From contig JADJFV010000001.1 of the NCBI GenBank assembly GCA_016708435.1, forward strand, positions 372,001 through 436,000: a stretch of 64,000 nucleotides of DNA, written 5' to 3'. Source of the stretch: Leptospiraceae bacterium. GTDB lineage: Bacteria > Spirochaetota > Leptospiria > Leptospirales > Leptospiraceae. Of this stretch, positions 52,566 through 62,626 are shown one piece after another. Below the pieces are notes generated by a model. That model saw only the letters and a program-made list of their open reading frames with translations. It ran no database searches and had not been told where the DNA came from. Each line of letters begins with the position of its first letter. The first letter of the stretch is position 1. The position numbers and the translations under genes are program-made.

Positions 52566-55500
52566 CTATTTACTCTTCATGTCGTAAACGCCTTCCCAGC
52601 CTTCGGGAAGTCCAAACTTTAAATACTCAATAGTTCTATCTAAGTATTGAACCACCGCTTTATCTTCTGGAAAATTCTGATTCAGCTCTTTTAAAATTGC
52701 ATTCGCTGATTTCATATCTCCCTGCAGATAGAAATTGATACCTTTCTTAAATTCTGCATTCGTTTTAATTTTCTTATCTCGAATTAAATCTTCATCAGAG
52801 TTCATCACTTCATAGATTTCAATTGGTTGGTTTCTTCCCTTTACACGCACACGATCTAAATATCGAACTGAATACTTTGATGGATCTTTTACTTTTCCCA
52901 GAACCACAGAACTAATAATTATCTGTGCACCATAATATTTCGTTAGCCCCTCAAGCCTTGCAGCCAAGTTTACGTGATCCGAAAATGCATCTCCTTGCAT
53001 ACGATTTACTTCTCCAATCATCCCGAGCATCATAAAGCCTGTATGAATTCCATATCCTGTTTGGATTGGAGAATATCCATTAGCCGCTCTTCTTTGGTTA
53101 TAAATGGAAAGCTCATTCAATTGGGCAATGGCTGAGTCAATTGCATCTTCCGTTCTTTCTTTGAATACAGCCATGATTGCGTCTCCCACATACTTCACAA
53201 TAATTCCTCGATACTCACGCACTTTCGGACTTACTCTTTTAAAATATGCATTTACAAAATTAAAATTCTCTTGTGGAGTCATTGTCTCAGAAAGAGTAGA
53301 GAAGGATCGTATATCAGAAAAAACGACTGACATATCTGTGGCTACGTTGTCTCCGAGATTAACGTCAATTATACTCTCTTTGGATAGAAATTGTAGATAA
53401 TCATGCGGAACAAATCTTTCGTAAGATTTATTAAGTGTAGAGATTTGAATATGCGTTTTGATTCTTGTAAGTAATTCTTCTTTTTGAAATGGTTTCGCTA
53501 AATAATCATTAGCCCCACATTCGAATCCGTATACAAGATCACTGATTAAGTTTTTTGCCGTAAGCATTATAATGGGCAGGTTTCCACTTGTTTGTTTTCT
53601 TCTCACAATTTTACAAACTTCATATCCAGAAAGTCTTGGCATCATTATATCTAAAAGGATAAGGTTGATTTCTTCCTTTTCTAAAATTGCTAATGCTTCG
53701 TCTCCATTTTGTGCTTTGAAAACTGTATAATCAGCAAGGCTCAAATGATTTTCTAGAACTTGAACATTGACCGGCTCATCATCTACAACAAGAATCTTTA
53801 TATTACGATGAGATTCATCAACTATACGAGTCTCTAAAGATTCATCCGCATACTCAGGAGTAACCCCTAACGGAACAAGACCTTCGTTCACAGTCGCTAC
53901 AGCTTTCTCATTGGAAATAGGAATCGTAAAATAGAACTGACTACCTTTTCTTACTTCAGATTCTACCCATATTCTACCTGAATGTAATTCGATTAGAGTT
54001 TTCGTGATACTAAGACCGAGACCAGTTCCTCCATATTCCCTTGAAATCGATGCATCTACTTGCTCAAACGATTGAAAGATGGAATTAAATTTATCTGTTG
54101 GAATTCCTATTCCTGTGTCGGAGATAATAATCATTAGCTCTTCTTCGTTATTTGGCTTTGCGTAGATTTCCACTTTCCCCATTTCAGTAAACTTAATCGC
54201 ATTTCCTATGAGGTTAAGAAGGATTTGCTGTAATCGATTGTCATCGCCTAAAATTGCCGGAGTATTTTCTGGAATGCTGTTTATAAGGTCAATGTTCTTT
54301 CCATTTAAAAGATGTCTGGACAGAAGTAATACCATATCGGCTAACGACTTTATGTCGATTGGTTTTTTCTGAATAGCTATCTCGTGATTTTTTAATTTTG
54401 AAAAATCTAAAATATCATTTACTAAGTTAGATAGTCTTCTTCCGCTATCACTTATCATACGGAGATTTTTTACAGATTCTTTTTGTAATTTGCCTGTAGC
54501 CCCATCTATCATTGAATCTGCAATTCCAATGATTCCATTGAGTGGAGTTTTTAATTCGTGCGATGTATTCGATAGAAATTCATCTTTCAGTTTATCTAAT
54601 TTTTCTAATTCTTGATTCTTTCTTTCTAATTCCGTTAGACTAGAACTCAAATCGAGAGCCATCTTGTTAAATGTGAGAGAGAGTTCACCTATTTCGTCTG
54701 ACGATGCAACAGGAACTCTTTTTTCTAAATCACCACGACCAAACTCGTCAGCGGCTCGCTTTAGAATCAACAGTGGGGCAATTACTTTTCTTGAAAGAAA
54801 ATAAACAATAAGAAGCGAGAGGGAAATGAGGATTAGCCCGATGGTAATGCCTTTATTGCGAATTGTAACAATATCTGCGAATGCTTTTTCGTTTGGAATT
54901 TGTAAAAATAACTGCCAACGGTTTCCCTGGAAATCAAGAAATCCGGGTTCGCCTTCTTTTGCATAAATTGTATCGGTTGATAGAATTTCTTTTTCGGATT
55001 GTTTGAATAAAGAATCTTTTTTAAAAGAACGATGGTTGGAATAAATAGTATTACCCTCATGGTCGAGTAAATCAATCAATGCATAGTCTTCTAAATCTTT
55101 GCTCCCACTTATAATCTGGTGAAGCCTACCAATGGAGACAAATGCAGTAACCGCTCCTATCAGAACTCCATCTTGACTCATCACAGGAGCAGCAAATACA
55201 ATTACTTTGTTGCCAATTTCTTCTAGGTATAAAATATCACTAGCTGCGCTGATTTTATTTTCAGAATAAACTTCTCTAGTCCAAGTTGAATCTTTGCATT
55301 TATCTCCAATCGCCAAACCATTCGTATCCGCTATCTTGATACAGTTTTTATCGTAATAGGATAATGAGATGTAAACCTTTCTTTGGTTTCGATAGGAGAT
55401 AAGCTTTTTAGTAATTTCCTCTGAATTAACTTTTGTATCCAGAAAAATTGGATCCGCACTGATTGTTTGCATATCGGAATAACGTTCAAATAGAACTCTA

Positions 55501-55661
55501 TCCATTTTATCAAATATATGTCCTGCTTTCTCTTCTAATCCATCCTGTATTTGCGTTTCGACAAAACGAATTGCAGAAATATAAACAGAAATTCCAGTGG
55601 GAACTAGAATGCCAAGTGTAAAAAATAAATATACCGCGAAGATTTTTAAGGATAATTTCAT
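52566..55661 (-). CDS. dCache hybrid histidine kinase - receiver - adenylate cyclase
   Basis: Order: TM1 (about 8-28), periplasmic dCache-type sensor (about 40-265), TM2 (271-290), HAMP, HisKA with His368 (SNTSHELKTP), HATPase_c, receiver (LVVDDEP, acceptor in LILLDIMMP), class III cyclase and a C-terminal TPR-like tail. The cyclase keeps both metal Asp (VVFSDIRSF, VGDAIMAVF); Lys (IVKYVGD) and Asp at the purine site (GDAFSDHVN) predict ATP as substrate. It lacks the GAF of its paralogue at 16935. ATG overlaps the upstream stop by 4 bases. It ends the eight-gene operon. Confidence 0.92.
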   Translation of the reverse strand: MKLSLKIFAVYLFFTLGILVPTGISVYISAIRFVETQIQDGLEEKAGHIFDKMDRVLFERYSDMQTISADPIFLDTKVNSEEITKKLISYRNQRKVYISLSYYDKNCIKIADTNGLAIGDKCKDSTWTREVYSENKISAASDILYLEEIGNKVIVFAAPVMSQDGVLIGAVTAFVSIGRLHQIISGSKDLEDYALIDLLDHEGNTIYSNHRSFKKDSLFKQSEKEILSTDTIYAKEGEPGFLDFQGNRWQLFLQIPNEKAFADIVTIRNKGITIGLILISLSLLIVYFLSRKVIAPLLILKRAADEFGRGDLEKRVPVASSDEIGELSLTFNKMALDLSSSLTELERKNQELEKLDKLKDEFLSNTSHELKTPLNGIIGIADSMIDGATGKLQKESVKNLRMISDSGRRLSNLVNDILDFSKLKNHEIAIQKKPIDIKSLADMVLLLSRHLLNGKNIDLINSIPENTPAILGDDNRLQQILLNLIGNAIKFTEMGKVEIYAKPNNEEELMIIISDTGIGIPTDKFNSIFQSFEQVDASISREYGGTGLGLSITKTLIELHSGRIWVESEVRKGSQFYFTIPISNEKAVATVNEGLVPLGVTPEYADESLETRIVDESHRNIKILVVDDEPVNVQVLENHLSLADYTVFKAQNGDEALAILEKEEINLILLDIMMPRLSGYEVCKIVRRKQTSGNLPIIMLTAKNLISDLVYGFECGANDYLAKPFQKEELLTRIKTHIQISTLNKSYERFVPHDYLQFLSKESIIDVNLGDNVATDMSVVFSDIRSFSTLSETMTPQENFNFVNAYFKRVSPKVREYRGIIVKYVGDAIMAVFKERTEDAIDSAIAQLNELSIYNQRRAANGYSPIQTGYGIHTGFMMLGMIGEVNRMQGDAFSDHVNLAARLEGLTKYYGAQIIISSVVLGKVKDPSKYSVRYLDRVRVKGRNQPIEIYEVMNSDEDLIRDKKIKTNAEFKKGINFYLQGDMKSANAILKELNQNFPEDKAVVQYLDRTIEYLKFGLPEGWEGVYDMKSK

Positions 55662-56758
55662 TTTGCCTCAATACTCTTTACAAAGCTATCGTCGATAATG
55701 GTCTTTAAGTCCGGATTGCGGTAAATCTGTCCTCTTTCTTTTAGAAATCGAATGATTGTTTCTCCTGCTGTAAAAAGTCCAGCAACTTTTGATTTATAAT
55801 TAGAATCCATTCTCTCATCGGGGCGCACGATACCGGGCATACGAGGTCCCTCTTGAAGACCAATTGTTGGTCCTTCGTTTTGTGTGATTCTTTGTGGATT
55901 TAATTTAGACATATCCTCTGTCTGGGCCTTCAGTGTTCCTTGATTTTCTTCCAATGTTAAAAATCTCAATCCGTCCAAATCTTCTTTAATTTCTGAGTCT
56001 GTTTTTTTAATTTTGGTAGCTACAATAGCAATAGCTTCTTTTGAGTTATGAGAATAAAACTGATTTGCCTCATCCAAAGATTGAATGAGTTTTTTTAATT
56101 CAGAACTATGAGTTTCTAAAAATTTTGCGTCAACACTCAATGTATCAGAGAGTAGATTTGGATCATCGGAAGACCTTCCAATAATATTCCATTCTCGTTT
56201 CGAAATTTCCGATAGGCTAACGCCCGTTGTATGTCCGGCATCAATTTCACCGGATTCTAGCTTTGCAAGGACTTGGTTCACTGGTAGGTTAACGGCAAAG
56301 TATTCCCCATCTTGAATTCCATTTTTTCCTAAAAGTTGTTGCACAAAAATATGCGAAGATGAATTTACTCCATCGAAGGAAATTTTTTTCTTTTTTAGTG
56401 AGCCTAAGTCTTTTATTTTAGATCCAGCGATGATAATGTCAGTAGTAAATGAATCGCTGAAACGATAGATTATTTTTGTTTCATGTCCTTCAGAAGAGAA
56501 TACAATGGATTCAGTCAGACCCGTGCAGATAACGTCTAATTTTTTTTCGGAATAAAGTTCGCTTAGATTCTCTGTTTGGAATAACTCTACTTCAAGTCCG
56601 TTCTTTTTAAAGAGGCCTTTTTCTTCTGCGATAAACACATGCATAAAATTCGTTCTAGGCGGAACACCTAGACGAATTTTACTTTTTCTAGTCTTAACCT
56701 CCGTGCAGGAGACTAAGAGGATAAGAATGAGTATCTGCGGTAGTCTATTTATCCGCAT
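55658..56758 (-). CDS. NMT1/SsuA-type substrate-binding lipoprotein
   Basis: Start ATG 56758 gives a clean signal peptide with lipobox (ILLVSCTE); the frame opens at 56788. Two-lobed binding protein of the NMT1/THI5-like family: IRLGVPPRTNFMHVFIAEEKGLFKKNGLEVELFQTENLSEL, then ISFDGVNSSSHIFVQQLLGKNGI. Such proteins bind aromatic sulfonates, pyrimidines or amines for ABC uptake. No permease or ATPase is present. Directly before the dCache kinase-cyclase, it could present ligand to that sensor. The last ~110 residues are an added helical region. Confidence 0.85.
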   Translation of the reverse strand: MRINRLPQILILILLVSCTEVKTRKSKIRLGVPPRTNFMHVFIAEEKGLFKKNGLEVELFQTENLSELYSEKKLDVICTGLTESIVFSSEGHETKIIYRFSDSFTTDIIIAGSKIKDLGSLKKKKISFDGVNSSSHIFVQQLLGKNGIQDGEYFAVNLPVNQVLAKLESGEIDAGHTTGVSLSEISKREWNIIGRSSDDPNLLSDTLSVDAKFLETHSSELKKLIQSLDEANQFYSHNSKEAIAIVATKIKKTDSEIKEDLDGLRFLTLEENQGTLKAQTEDMSKLNPQRITQNEGPTIGLQEGPRMPGIVRPDERMDSNYKSKVAGLFTAGETIIRFLKERGQIYRNPDLKTIIDDSFVKSIEAK

Positions 56759-57353
56759 AGCTAGCGCCGGAAGTAACTCTTTCCTCATTTGGAATTACTT
56801 TTTTTAGAGACGCAAAAAGCACTTTGGCTTTAGCTTTATTTCCTTGTTTGAGATAAGACCATCCAAGCCCAATCAGCATTTCTGTATCAGCAGGATAATC
56901 CGCAGTAATCGACTCATAGTATGTTTCGGCTTCTTTGTAATTTGCTAGCACATAATTGGTATAAGCCAATGTGCTTCTTGCAAAGTAATTTTTGCTATCT
57001 AACTTTAAGATTGTTTTACAAGCAATGTCTACTTGTTTGTATTGTCCCAACGCGAGTAATGCTCTTACGTTTCCTAACCTTGGTTCAATTGCATTCGGAG
57101 CTATCAAGGTTGCCTTTTGATAATAAGAAGCTGATTTTGTAAAATCTCCTTTGACTAGTGCAATCCAACCTGTTCTTAGTTGAATGAAATAATCATTTGG
57201 ACTTTCCTTACTCAATTCTTCCATTGTTTCTAATGCTTTCGCATAATCTCTCTTTGCCTCTTGCGTATACGAGTCAATCAGTGTATCTGATACGATCTGT
57301 GTCGCAATTACAAGTATAAATAGTGATAGTATTCTTTTCATTATATTCTCCAT
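56745..57353 (-). CDS. Periplasmic TPR protein
   Basis: A signal peptide (about 1-22) is followed by four to five TPR helix pairs (KALETMEELSKESPNDYFIQL, KSASYYQKATLIAPNAIEPRL and so on) covering the whole 180-residue mature part. TPRs mediate protein contacts, so it may hold the sensor lipoprotein and the barrel protein together. Overlaps the binding-protein start and the TPR-barrel stop. Confidence 0.85.
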   Translation of the reverse strand: MENIMKRILSLFILVIATQIVSDTLIDSYTQEAKRDYAKALETMEELSKESPNDYFIQLRTGWIALVKGDFTKSASYYQKATLIAPNAIEPRLGNVRALLALGQYKQVDIACKTILKLDSKNYFARSTLAYTNYVLANYKEAETYYESITADYPADTEMLIGLGWSYLKQGNKAKAKVLFASLKKVIPNEERVTSGASYADK

Positions 57354-59194
57354 ATAAGCATAAATTTTACAGTATCTGAACTAGGTCTCTCATTTCTTGA
57401 ATCAAGCCATTTATCATGACTGAATTGCAATTGAATTGTAAGATTCTCTGTTTTAATTCCAATTTGCCCGTATCCTCCGTAAAGTAAATCAAATCCTGTG
57501 TAGATCCAATTTTCTCCCATGAATGGAGTTCGTGCAGTTCCGTATCTACCTCCAATTCCAGCATAAAAATATTGTAGAGCAAAACCAAATTCTTGTTGGA
57601 AGAATCCATAGCCTTTAGATTTTTTATACGTATCAGTTCCAAAATAAAGCGGTGAAGTTGAAATTAGATAAGTTTCAGAAGCTGCAACTGACATGGATTG
57701 ACCGCTAATGGTAGAAGAAGAATAGAATTTATCTAAAAACGGATAATAGAAAGTAACCGTTCCTTGACCACCTTTACTGCTGGGAGCAGAAATCGCCGCA
57801 CCCGAAACTGAAATAGTAAAGTTGTTTGTGTAGCTAATTCCAATTTGCCCGGCAGCGCCACCACTTAGATAAGGTGTATTCGAACTAAGAACTTGCGGGG
57901 TAATGCTCAAAGAAAAACGATCGGATAACTTGTAAGAAACACCAACGGCATACTTAGTCGTTACATAATTCTGCGATGTAATTAAATTTCCCAGATAATA
58001 CATGTTAATCGCTGATGTATAATAGCTTGGGATGGAAGAAGGTTTGGCTAAATAACCATACGAAGATAGATAAGCTAAGTTAATCGGATCGGTGATATAA
58101 TTCGTGACCCCTTTGCTTGAACTAAGATTTTGTGTTACATCATGAATGGCACTTGCTCGTATATTCCAATTTTCATTCGGGCTATACGAAACACCCAATC
58201 CGTATTTTTGTCCATTGCCAATAAAGTCCGATCCTTTGAAACTATATCCACTATATTCTGGGATAACGGCAAAATAAGGGTATGCGCTACCGCCTGACAA
58301 AGCCTTTTGAATTCCTTTGTGTTCAGGAGAAAGCTTACTACCTTCTTGAAATAGTTTTGTTGCCTCGTCTTTGTTTCCAGTATAGTATTCGCATAGACCG
58401 ATTTTCCAAAGAAGATCAGCATTCTTACCGTATTGGGCTTGCAGTTGTTTATAATTCTCGGAGGCTTTAGCATATTCTTTTTTTTCTAAGTATGCGTCGC
58501 CAATTCGTTGTTTTGCGTAATAGTTATTTGGATCTAACGCTAGAACTTTTTGACCGGCGGCAATGCTTTCGTCATTCTTACCCATCGCAAGAAGCGCCCA
58601 CTGGATGCCGGATAACGTATCAATTGTAGAATAAATACTATCAGCCTTTTTATAATCTGCCAATGCCTTATCATAACTACCATTCATCATATGGGCATAG
58701 CCTCTATACATATACGTGGCAGCAGAGTCAGGATACTTACTGATGAGTTGATCTAGTAATTCAATCGATTTCGGATAATCTTGCTTAGCCTTATATGCCT
58801 CGGACATTCTAAACTTTGCAAAATAATTATCTTTATCTAGTTTTAGGATTTTTTCTCCAGTAGAAATGCTCTCGTCATACTTTCCATTGGCAAGAAGAGC
58901 CCATTGTATGCCGGATAACGTATCAATAGTAGAGCTTATACTATCAGCTTTCTTATAATCTGCTAGTGCGCTTTTGAAATCATTCAACATCATGTATGCA
59001 TAACCTCTATAGGAATATGCAATAACATCATCTGGATTCTTTTTGATTACTTTATCGAGTGTCTCGATTGATTTCTTGTAATTCAGTTTTTCCATTTGTC
59101 CAACAGCCTCGGCTACTGTTTGCGAAAAAATTGAATTCGTATTCCATAAAAGAAATACTAAAACGCCGACTACTCTGATTTTCTTAAAATCCAT
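57341..59194 (-). CDS. TPR-beta-barrel outer-membrane protein (YaiO-like)
   Basis: Signal peptide (1-25); six to seven TPRs (to about residue 290), including two near-identical blocks (YSTIDTLSGIQWALLA, around residues 90-105 and 195-210) from internal duplication; then a C-terminal beta-barrel of about 320 residues that resembles YaiO-family outer-membrane proteins, ending FMLIWRI. The barrel could anchor a periplasmic TPR scaffold to the outer membrane. The start overlaps the preceding gene's stop by 25 bases. Confidence 0.82.
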   Translation of the reverse strand: MDFKKIRVVGVLVFLLWNTNSIFSQTVAEAVGQMEKLNYKKSIETLDKVIKKNPDDVIAYSYRGYAYMMLNDFKSALADYKKADSISSTIDTLSGIQWALLANGKYDESISTGEKILKLDKDNYFAKFRMSEAYKAKQDYPKSIELLDQLISKYPDSAATYMYRGYAHMMNGSYDKALADYKKADSIYSTIDTLSGIQWALLAMGKNDESIAAGQKVLALDPNNYYAKQRIGDAYLEKKEYAKASENYKQLQAQYGKNADLLWKIGLCEYYTGNKDEATKLFQEGSKLSPEHKGIQKALSGGSAYPYFAVIPEYSGYSFKGSDFIGNGQKYGLGVSYSPNENWNIRASAIHDVTQNLSSSKGVTNYITDPINLAYLSSYGYLAKPSSIPSYYTSAINMYYLGNLITSQNYVTTKYAVGVSYKLSDRFSLSITPQVLSSNTPYLSGGAAGQIGISYTNNFTISVSGAAISAPSSKGGQGTVTFYYPFLDKFYSSSTISGQSMSVAASETYLISTSPLYFGTDTYKKSKGYGFFQQEFGFALQYFYAGIGGRYGTARTPFMGENWIYTGFDLLYGGYGQIGIKTENLTIQLQFSHDKWLDSRNERPSSDTVKFMLIWRI

Positions 59195-61278
59195 TGATCT
59201 CCCTCTCTATTTTTAATTTGAATGACTCCAGGAGCAGATACATCTGGTGCTAAATCTAGCTCATAGAGGATAATGCTTGTATTGCGTAATACTTTTACTT
59301 TTAAACTGAGGCTTGTATCTTTTTCAATCATTTCGCCTTGCCACTCGAAGCCAACACTGTCACTGAATGGATGAATTAAATCCTTTACAAGACGAACTGG
59401 TAGGCTTGAAAAATACTTATACGACATTCTATCTTTCCATTGACTCGAATTGTTAATAAATGGAACACGATAACTTGCAAGGTAAAAGAAGAAAAGAGCT
59501 GTATTCTTTTTACCAATATAATCTAAGCAAGAAAAATAATCTGGGGATACATAAAAGTAAACACGGTTGTCTTTTTCATCTTCAAGAAATCGATTGCCCA
59601 ATAAATCTAAATGCACTTTCCATTTTTCAGTATAGGTCTTCGTGTTATTCTTAGTGAGGCTAATCTTAAATTCCTCACCGGGAGAAAGAGAGTAAAAGTT
59701 TTTCAAATTAAAATCAGAATGTAAATTTGAAATTACTTGTTCTTCTGATGGAATTTCATTGAAATGAATTAGTGTTTTGCCATCTACTTCATTTTGGTAT
59801 TGAGTAAAGCTAACTGGAATGGTTGAACTTCCCAATTCCGGCGTAGATTGAAAATGCAAATGAATATGTGGCTCTAAACTTCTACCAGAATTTCCTGCCA
59901 GACCAATCTTTGTGCCAGCAGTTACGTAATCGCCTTCTTTTACAGAGATAGAGTTTTTTAGAAAATGGGATACATGAGAAAATAGAAATGGAGTGTGTTC
60001 GATTAACACGAAATTGCCCCAATTATTTTTTGTATCTACTTCACCCGGTTTATTGTCCTCTAAATGCTTTACCACTTTAGTGACTCTACCTGCACAGGGG
60101 GCAAGCACTGTTAGCCCGAAAGTATAAAAATCTTCGCAAGTGTTTTCTTTTCCTTTTCGAACGTTTCCTTCTGAGTCTATCGCCATAAAATCAAGGCTTT
60201 CTTTCCATGCATCGCGGTGGGTATACTTACCGTTAAACCCTTGCGACACTTTCCATTTTCCAGAAAAGGGTAATCGAATATAAAGACCACTTACACCAAA
60301 TCTCTGCAACCTAGTTTTGTAATAATCTAAATTGGACTCAGGTGCGCCGGGAAGAAAATCAACAGCCACAAAGTTTCTGTTGCGTAATAGCTTTATTGTA
60401 TAAATAAATAAAAGTGTAACGCTTGTGAATGGCAAAGCCAAAATAGGAATACTAAATGGAGTAAACAAAACACTCGCGAATGATGACACAAGGGCACTGA
60501 CCATAGAAGCGAGGGCAGCGATTAAGAAAGTGGAAGGACTAGGAACAAGGAAAATTCCTCCGACAGCAATTGCGGTTAATATATAATTAAACCCAACTGA
60601 ACCAGCAGAGATATTTCCCATTTTTCCTTGAAGTAAAATATGGAAAGTGATTCCAGTTATAAATCCTATGATAGAAAGTAAAAATGCAATTCGACTCGAT
60701 GCAAAGAGTATTAAAGCAAAGCATAATCCCGCCCAGGGACTAGATTGAAAGAAAATTCCTCCCAAACTTTTGAAGTAATAGAGCATATAATTAAAGCTTT
60801 CTGGAAATAGAGGATCATACGGAAAATCATGATTTGTCGTTCTAAAGTTTAATCCGTTGTAATCATAGAATGAAAAGTATACAATTACGCTAACAATCAC
60901 AAACGGTATGGATAATATCGGTAAGCCTAGAAAATAGGAAAAGGCATACTCAAGAGCAATGGTAAGAAAAACTAACAATACAATTGCCGCAAATAAAATA
61001 AATATCAAAGTAAAATCTACATTATGGTAGAGGTTAATGGATAATCCAACTAGAAGACCGTTGAATCCAAGAGAACCTTTCTTGATTCTCTCTTCATGCA
61101 CTCCCAAAAACATCGCAACCAAAATAGAGAAGATAATACCAAGTAACCCCATCGCACCGGCTTCCCAATTAAACAGGGTTGCAAAGAAAATCAAAAGCCC
61201 CAGATAGGGGCTTGGACTGAAAAGGATTGAAGAATAAGCAGAAAGTGTTCCAAAATAAATGGTTTTTAAAAAATTCAT
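59170..61278 (-). CDS. Urea-transporter-like domain fused to an M23 peptidase
   Basis: Residues 1-300 hold about ten membrane helices with urea-transporter sequence in two halves: GSLGFNGLLVGLSINL and AGSVGFNYILTAIAVGG. Residues about 345-490 are an M23 metallopeptidase with complete zinc ligands: His and Asp in THRDAWKESLDF, and HIHLHF. The rest is a beta-rich C-terminal region. M23 enzymes cleave peptide cross-links, often in peptidoglycan; urea transporters pass small amides. Both activities in one chain is rare in my experience. Lies 16 bases after the decarboxylase stop. Confidence 0.85.
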   Translation of the reverse strand: MNFLKTIYFGTLSAYSSILFSPSPYLGLLIFFATLFNWEAGAMGLLGIIFSILVAMFLGVHEERIKKGSLGFNGLLVGLSINLYHNVDFTLIFILFAAIVLLVFLTIALEYAFSYFLGLPILSIPFVIVSVIVYFSFYDYNGLNFRTTNHDFPYDPLFPESFNYMLYYFKSLGGIFFQSSPWAGLCFALILFASSRIAFLLSIIGFITGITFHILLQGKMGNISAGSVGFNYILTAIAVGGIFLVPSPSTFLIAALASMVSALVSSFASVLFTPFSIPILALPFTSVTLLFIYTIKLLRNRNFVAVDFLPGAPESNLDYYKTRLQRFGVSGLYIRLPFSGKWKVSQGFNGKYTHRDAWKESLDFMAIDSEGNVRKGKENTCEDFYTFGLTVLAPCAGRVTKVVKHLEDNKPGEVDTKNNWGNFVLIEHTPFLFSHVSHFLKNSISVKEGDYVTAGTKIGLAGNSGRSLEPHIHLHFQSTPELGSSTIPVSFTQYQNEVDGKTLIHFNEIPSEEQVISNLHSDFNLKNFYSLSPGEEFKISLTKNNTKTYTEKWKVHLDLLGNRFLEDEKDNRVYFYVSPDYFSCLDYIGKKNTALFFFYLASYRVPFINNSSQWKDRMSYKYFSSLPVRLVKDLIHPFSDSVGFEWQGEMIEKDTSLSLKVKVLRNTSIILYELDLAPDVSAPGVIQIKNREGDQWILRKSE

Positions 61279-61294
61279 GCGCTACCTATTCTTT

Positions 61295-62626
61295 TTATTC
61301 CAATTCCATTGCGTTGATATCATCAACCGTTTCTCTTCTACGAATTTCTTTGACGTTGCCGCCTTGTTGAATCAATATAACTGCTGGACGCATTTCAATA
61401 AATTGCATCCACTGCGTAACGTTATACGCTCCAACAGGATGAATCACCAGGTGATCTCCTCTTGACATATTCGGAAGCAAAACATTTTCACGAACAACGT
61501 CAATATTCATACAGAGTGGACCGTATAGAGTCACATCTTCATATGCTTTAGAATAATCTTTGACGGGAGAAATTTTTAAATCATACCAAGTTGAGACATA
61601 CAGGAGATTTAACCCCGCATTTAATACGACTGCTCTCTTTCCGCTAGGCATTGTCTTGTTTCCAACGACTGTGCTTACGAGATAACCGGAATCATCCACC
61701 ATTGCTCTTCCTGATTCAAGAAAAAGTGGAGGCGGTTCTTCGGGAGAAAAAGAATCATAAAGCGAAGAGCATATTGCCTCAGCGTATTGATCGAACGAGG
61801 GTAATAACGAACTACCCGCAAAGTAGGTGCTCTTTAATTTATTTGCAGAAACAAAACCACCGCCAAGGTCAATGTATTGCATTGGTTGACGAAGTTCATC
61901 TCTTACTTTTTTATAGAAGTCTGCAATCTTTGCTGCTGCTCTTTTGTAAGCAGAAGGATCCATCATGAAAGTTCCAATATGAGAGTGAACACCGACTAAT
62001 GCTAATTTGCCACCACTGTGTGCAATTCTTCTAGCTGCTTCTAGTGCATGACCGGATTCTAAATTAAAACCAAATCGACTCCATGACGGATAAATACCTG
62101 TATCCATATTGATTCGAATGGCGAGGTCTACTCTCTTTCCAAGCTCTTCGGAAATTTTCATTAAGTCTCTGATTTCATCGAGATGATCGGCGTGAATTCT
62201 TGCTCCTTCTGAGACAGCAAGTTTTAATGCTTCGTATGGTTTATAAGGTCCGTTAAAAATAATTCTATTTCCAGGAATGCCATTCTTTCTAGCTTTTTGG
62301 TATTCAAAAGCAGAAACTACTTCTGCCCAAAATCCTTCTTTGTGAAAGACTTTACAAATTGCATTTAAATAATTTGTTTTATAAGACCAAGTTGGTTGAA
62401 ACGAAGGATAGCGAGATTCGAAAGCTTGTTTGTATTCGCTAATCTTTTTACGAATTGTAGTTTCTGAAAAAATAAATAGCGGCGAACCGTGTTTTTCCAG
62501 GAGAGTCTCAATGGAAATTCCGTCAATAGAATGCATTGTCTCTGGAATATTAAATCCTCCGAATTTATTAGCAGCGCCCATATATTGTCTGCGAATTACT
62601 GGGCGAACATACATACGTTTACTCAT
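61295..62626 (-). CDS. Fold-type III PLP-dependent amino-acid decarboxylase
   Basis: An alanine-racemase-type barrel plus C-terminal beta domain as in LysA/ornithine decarboxylases. PLP Lys is in WSYKTNYLNA; HSHIGT, YIDLGGGF and LESGRAM bind phosphate and cofactor; YGPLCMNID contains the catalytic Cys. In LysA and ODC the residue after that Cys is Glu or Asp and contacts the substrate's distal group; here it is Met, so the substrate is probably neither DAP nor ornithine. BtrK, which decarboxylates a carrier-bound glutamate, also lacks that acid. Overlaps the ATP-grasp stop by 8 bases. Confidence 0.88.
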   Translation of the reverse strand: MSKRMYVRPVIRRQYMGAANKFGGFNIPETMHSIDGISIETLLEKHGSPLFIFSETTIRKKISEYKQAFESRYPSFQPTWSYKTNYLNAICKVFHKEGFWAEVVSAFEYQKARKNGIPGNRIIFNGPYKPYEALKLAVSEGARIHADHLDEIRDLMKISEELGKRVDLAIRINMDTGIYPSWSRFGFNLESGHALEAARRIAHSGGKLALVGVHSHIGTFMMDPSAYKRAAAKIADFYKKVRDELRQPMQYIDLGGGFVSANKLKSTYFAGSSLLPSFDQYAEAICSSLYDSFSPEEPPPLFLESGRAMVDDSGYLVSTVVGNKTMPSGKRAVVLNAGLNLLYVSTWYDLKISPVKDYSKAYEDVTLYGPLCMNIDVVRENVLLPNMSRGDHLVIHPVGAYNVTQWMQFIEMRPAVILIQQGGNVKEIRRRETVDDINAMELE

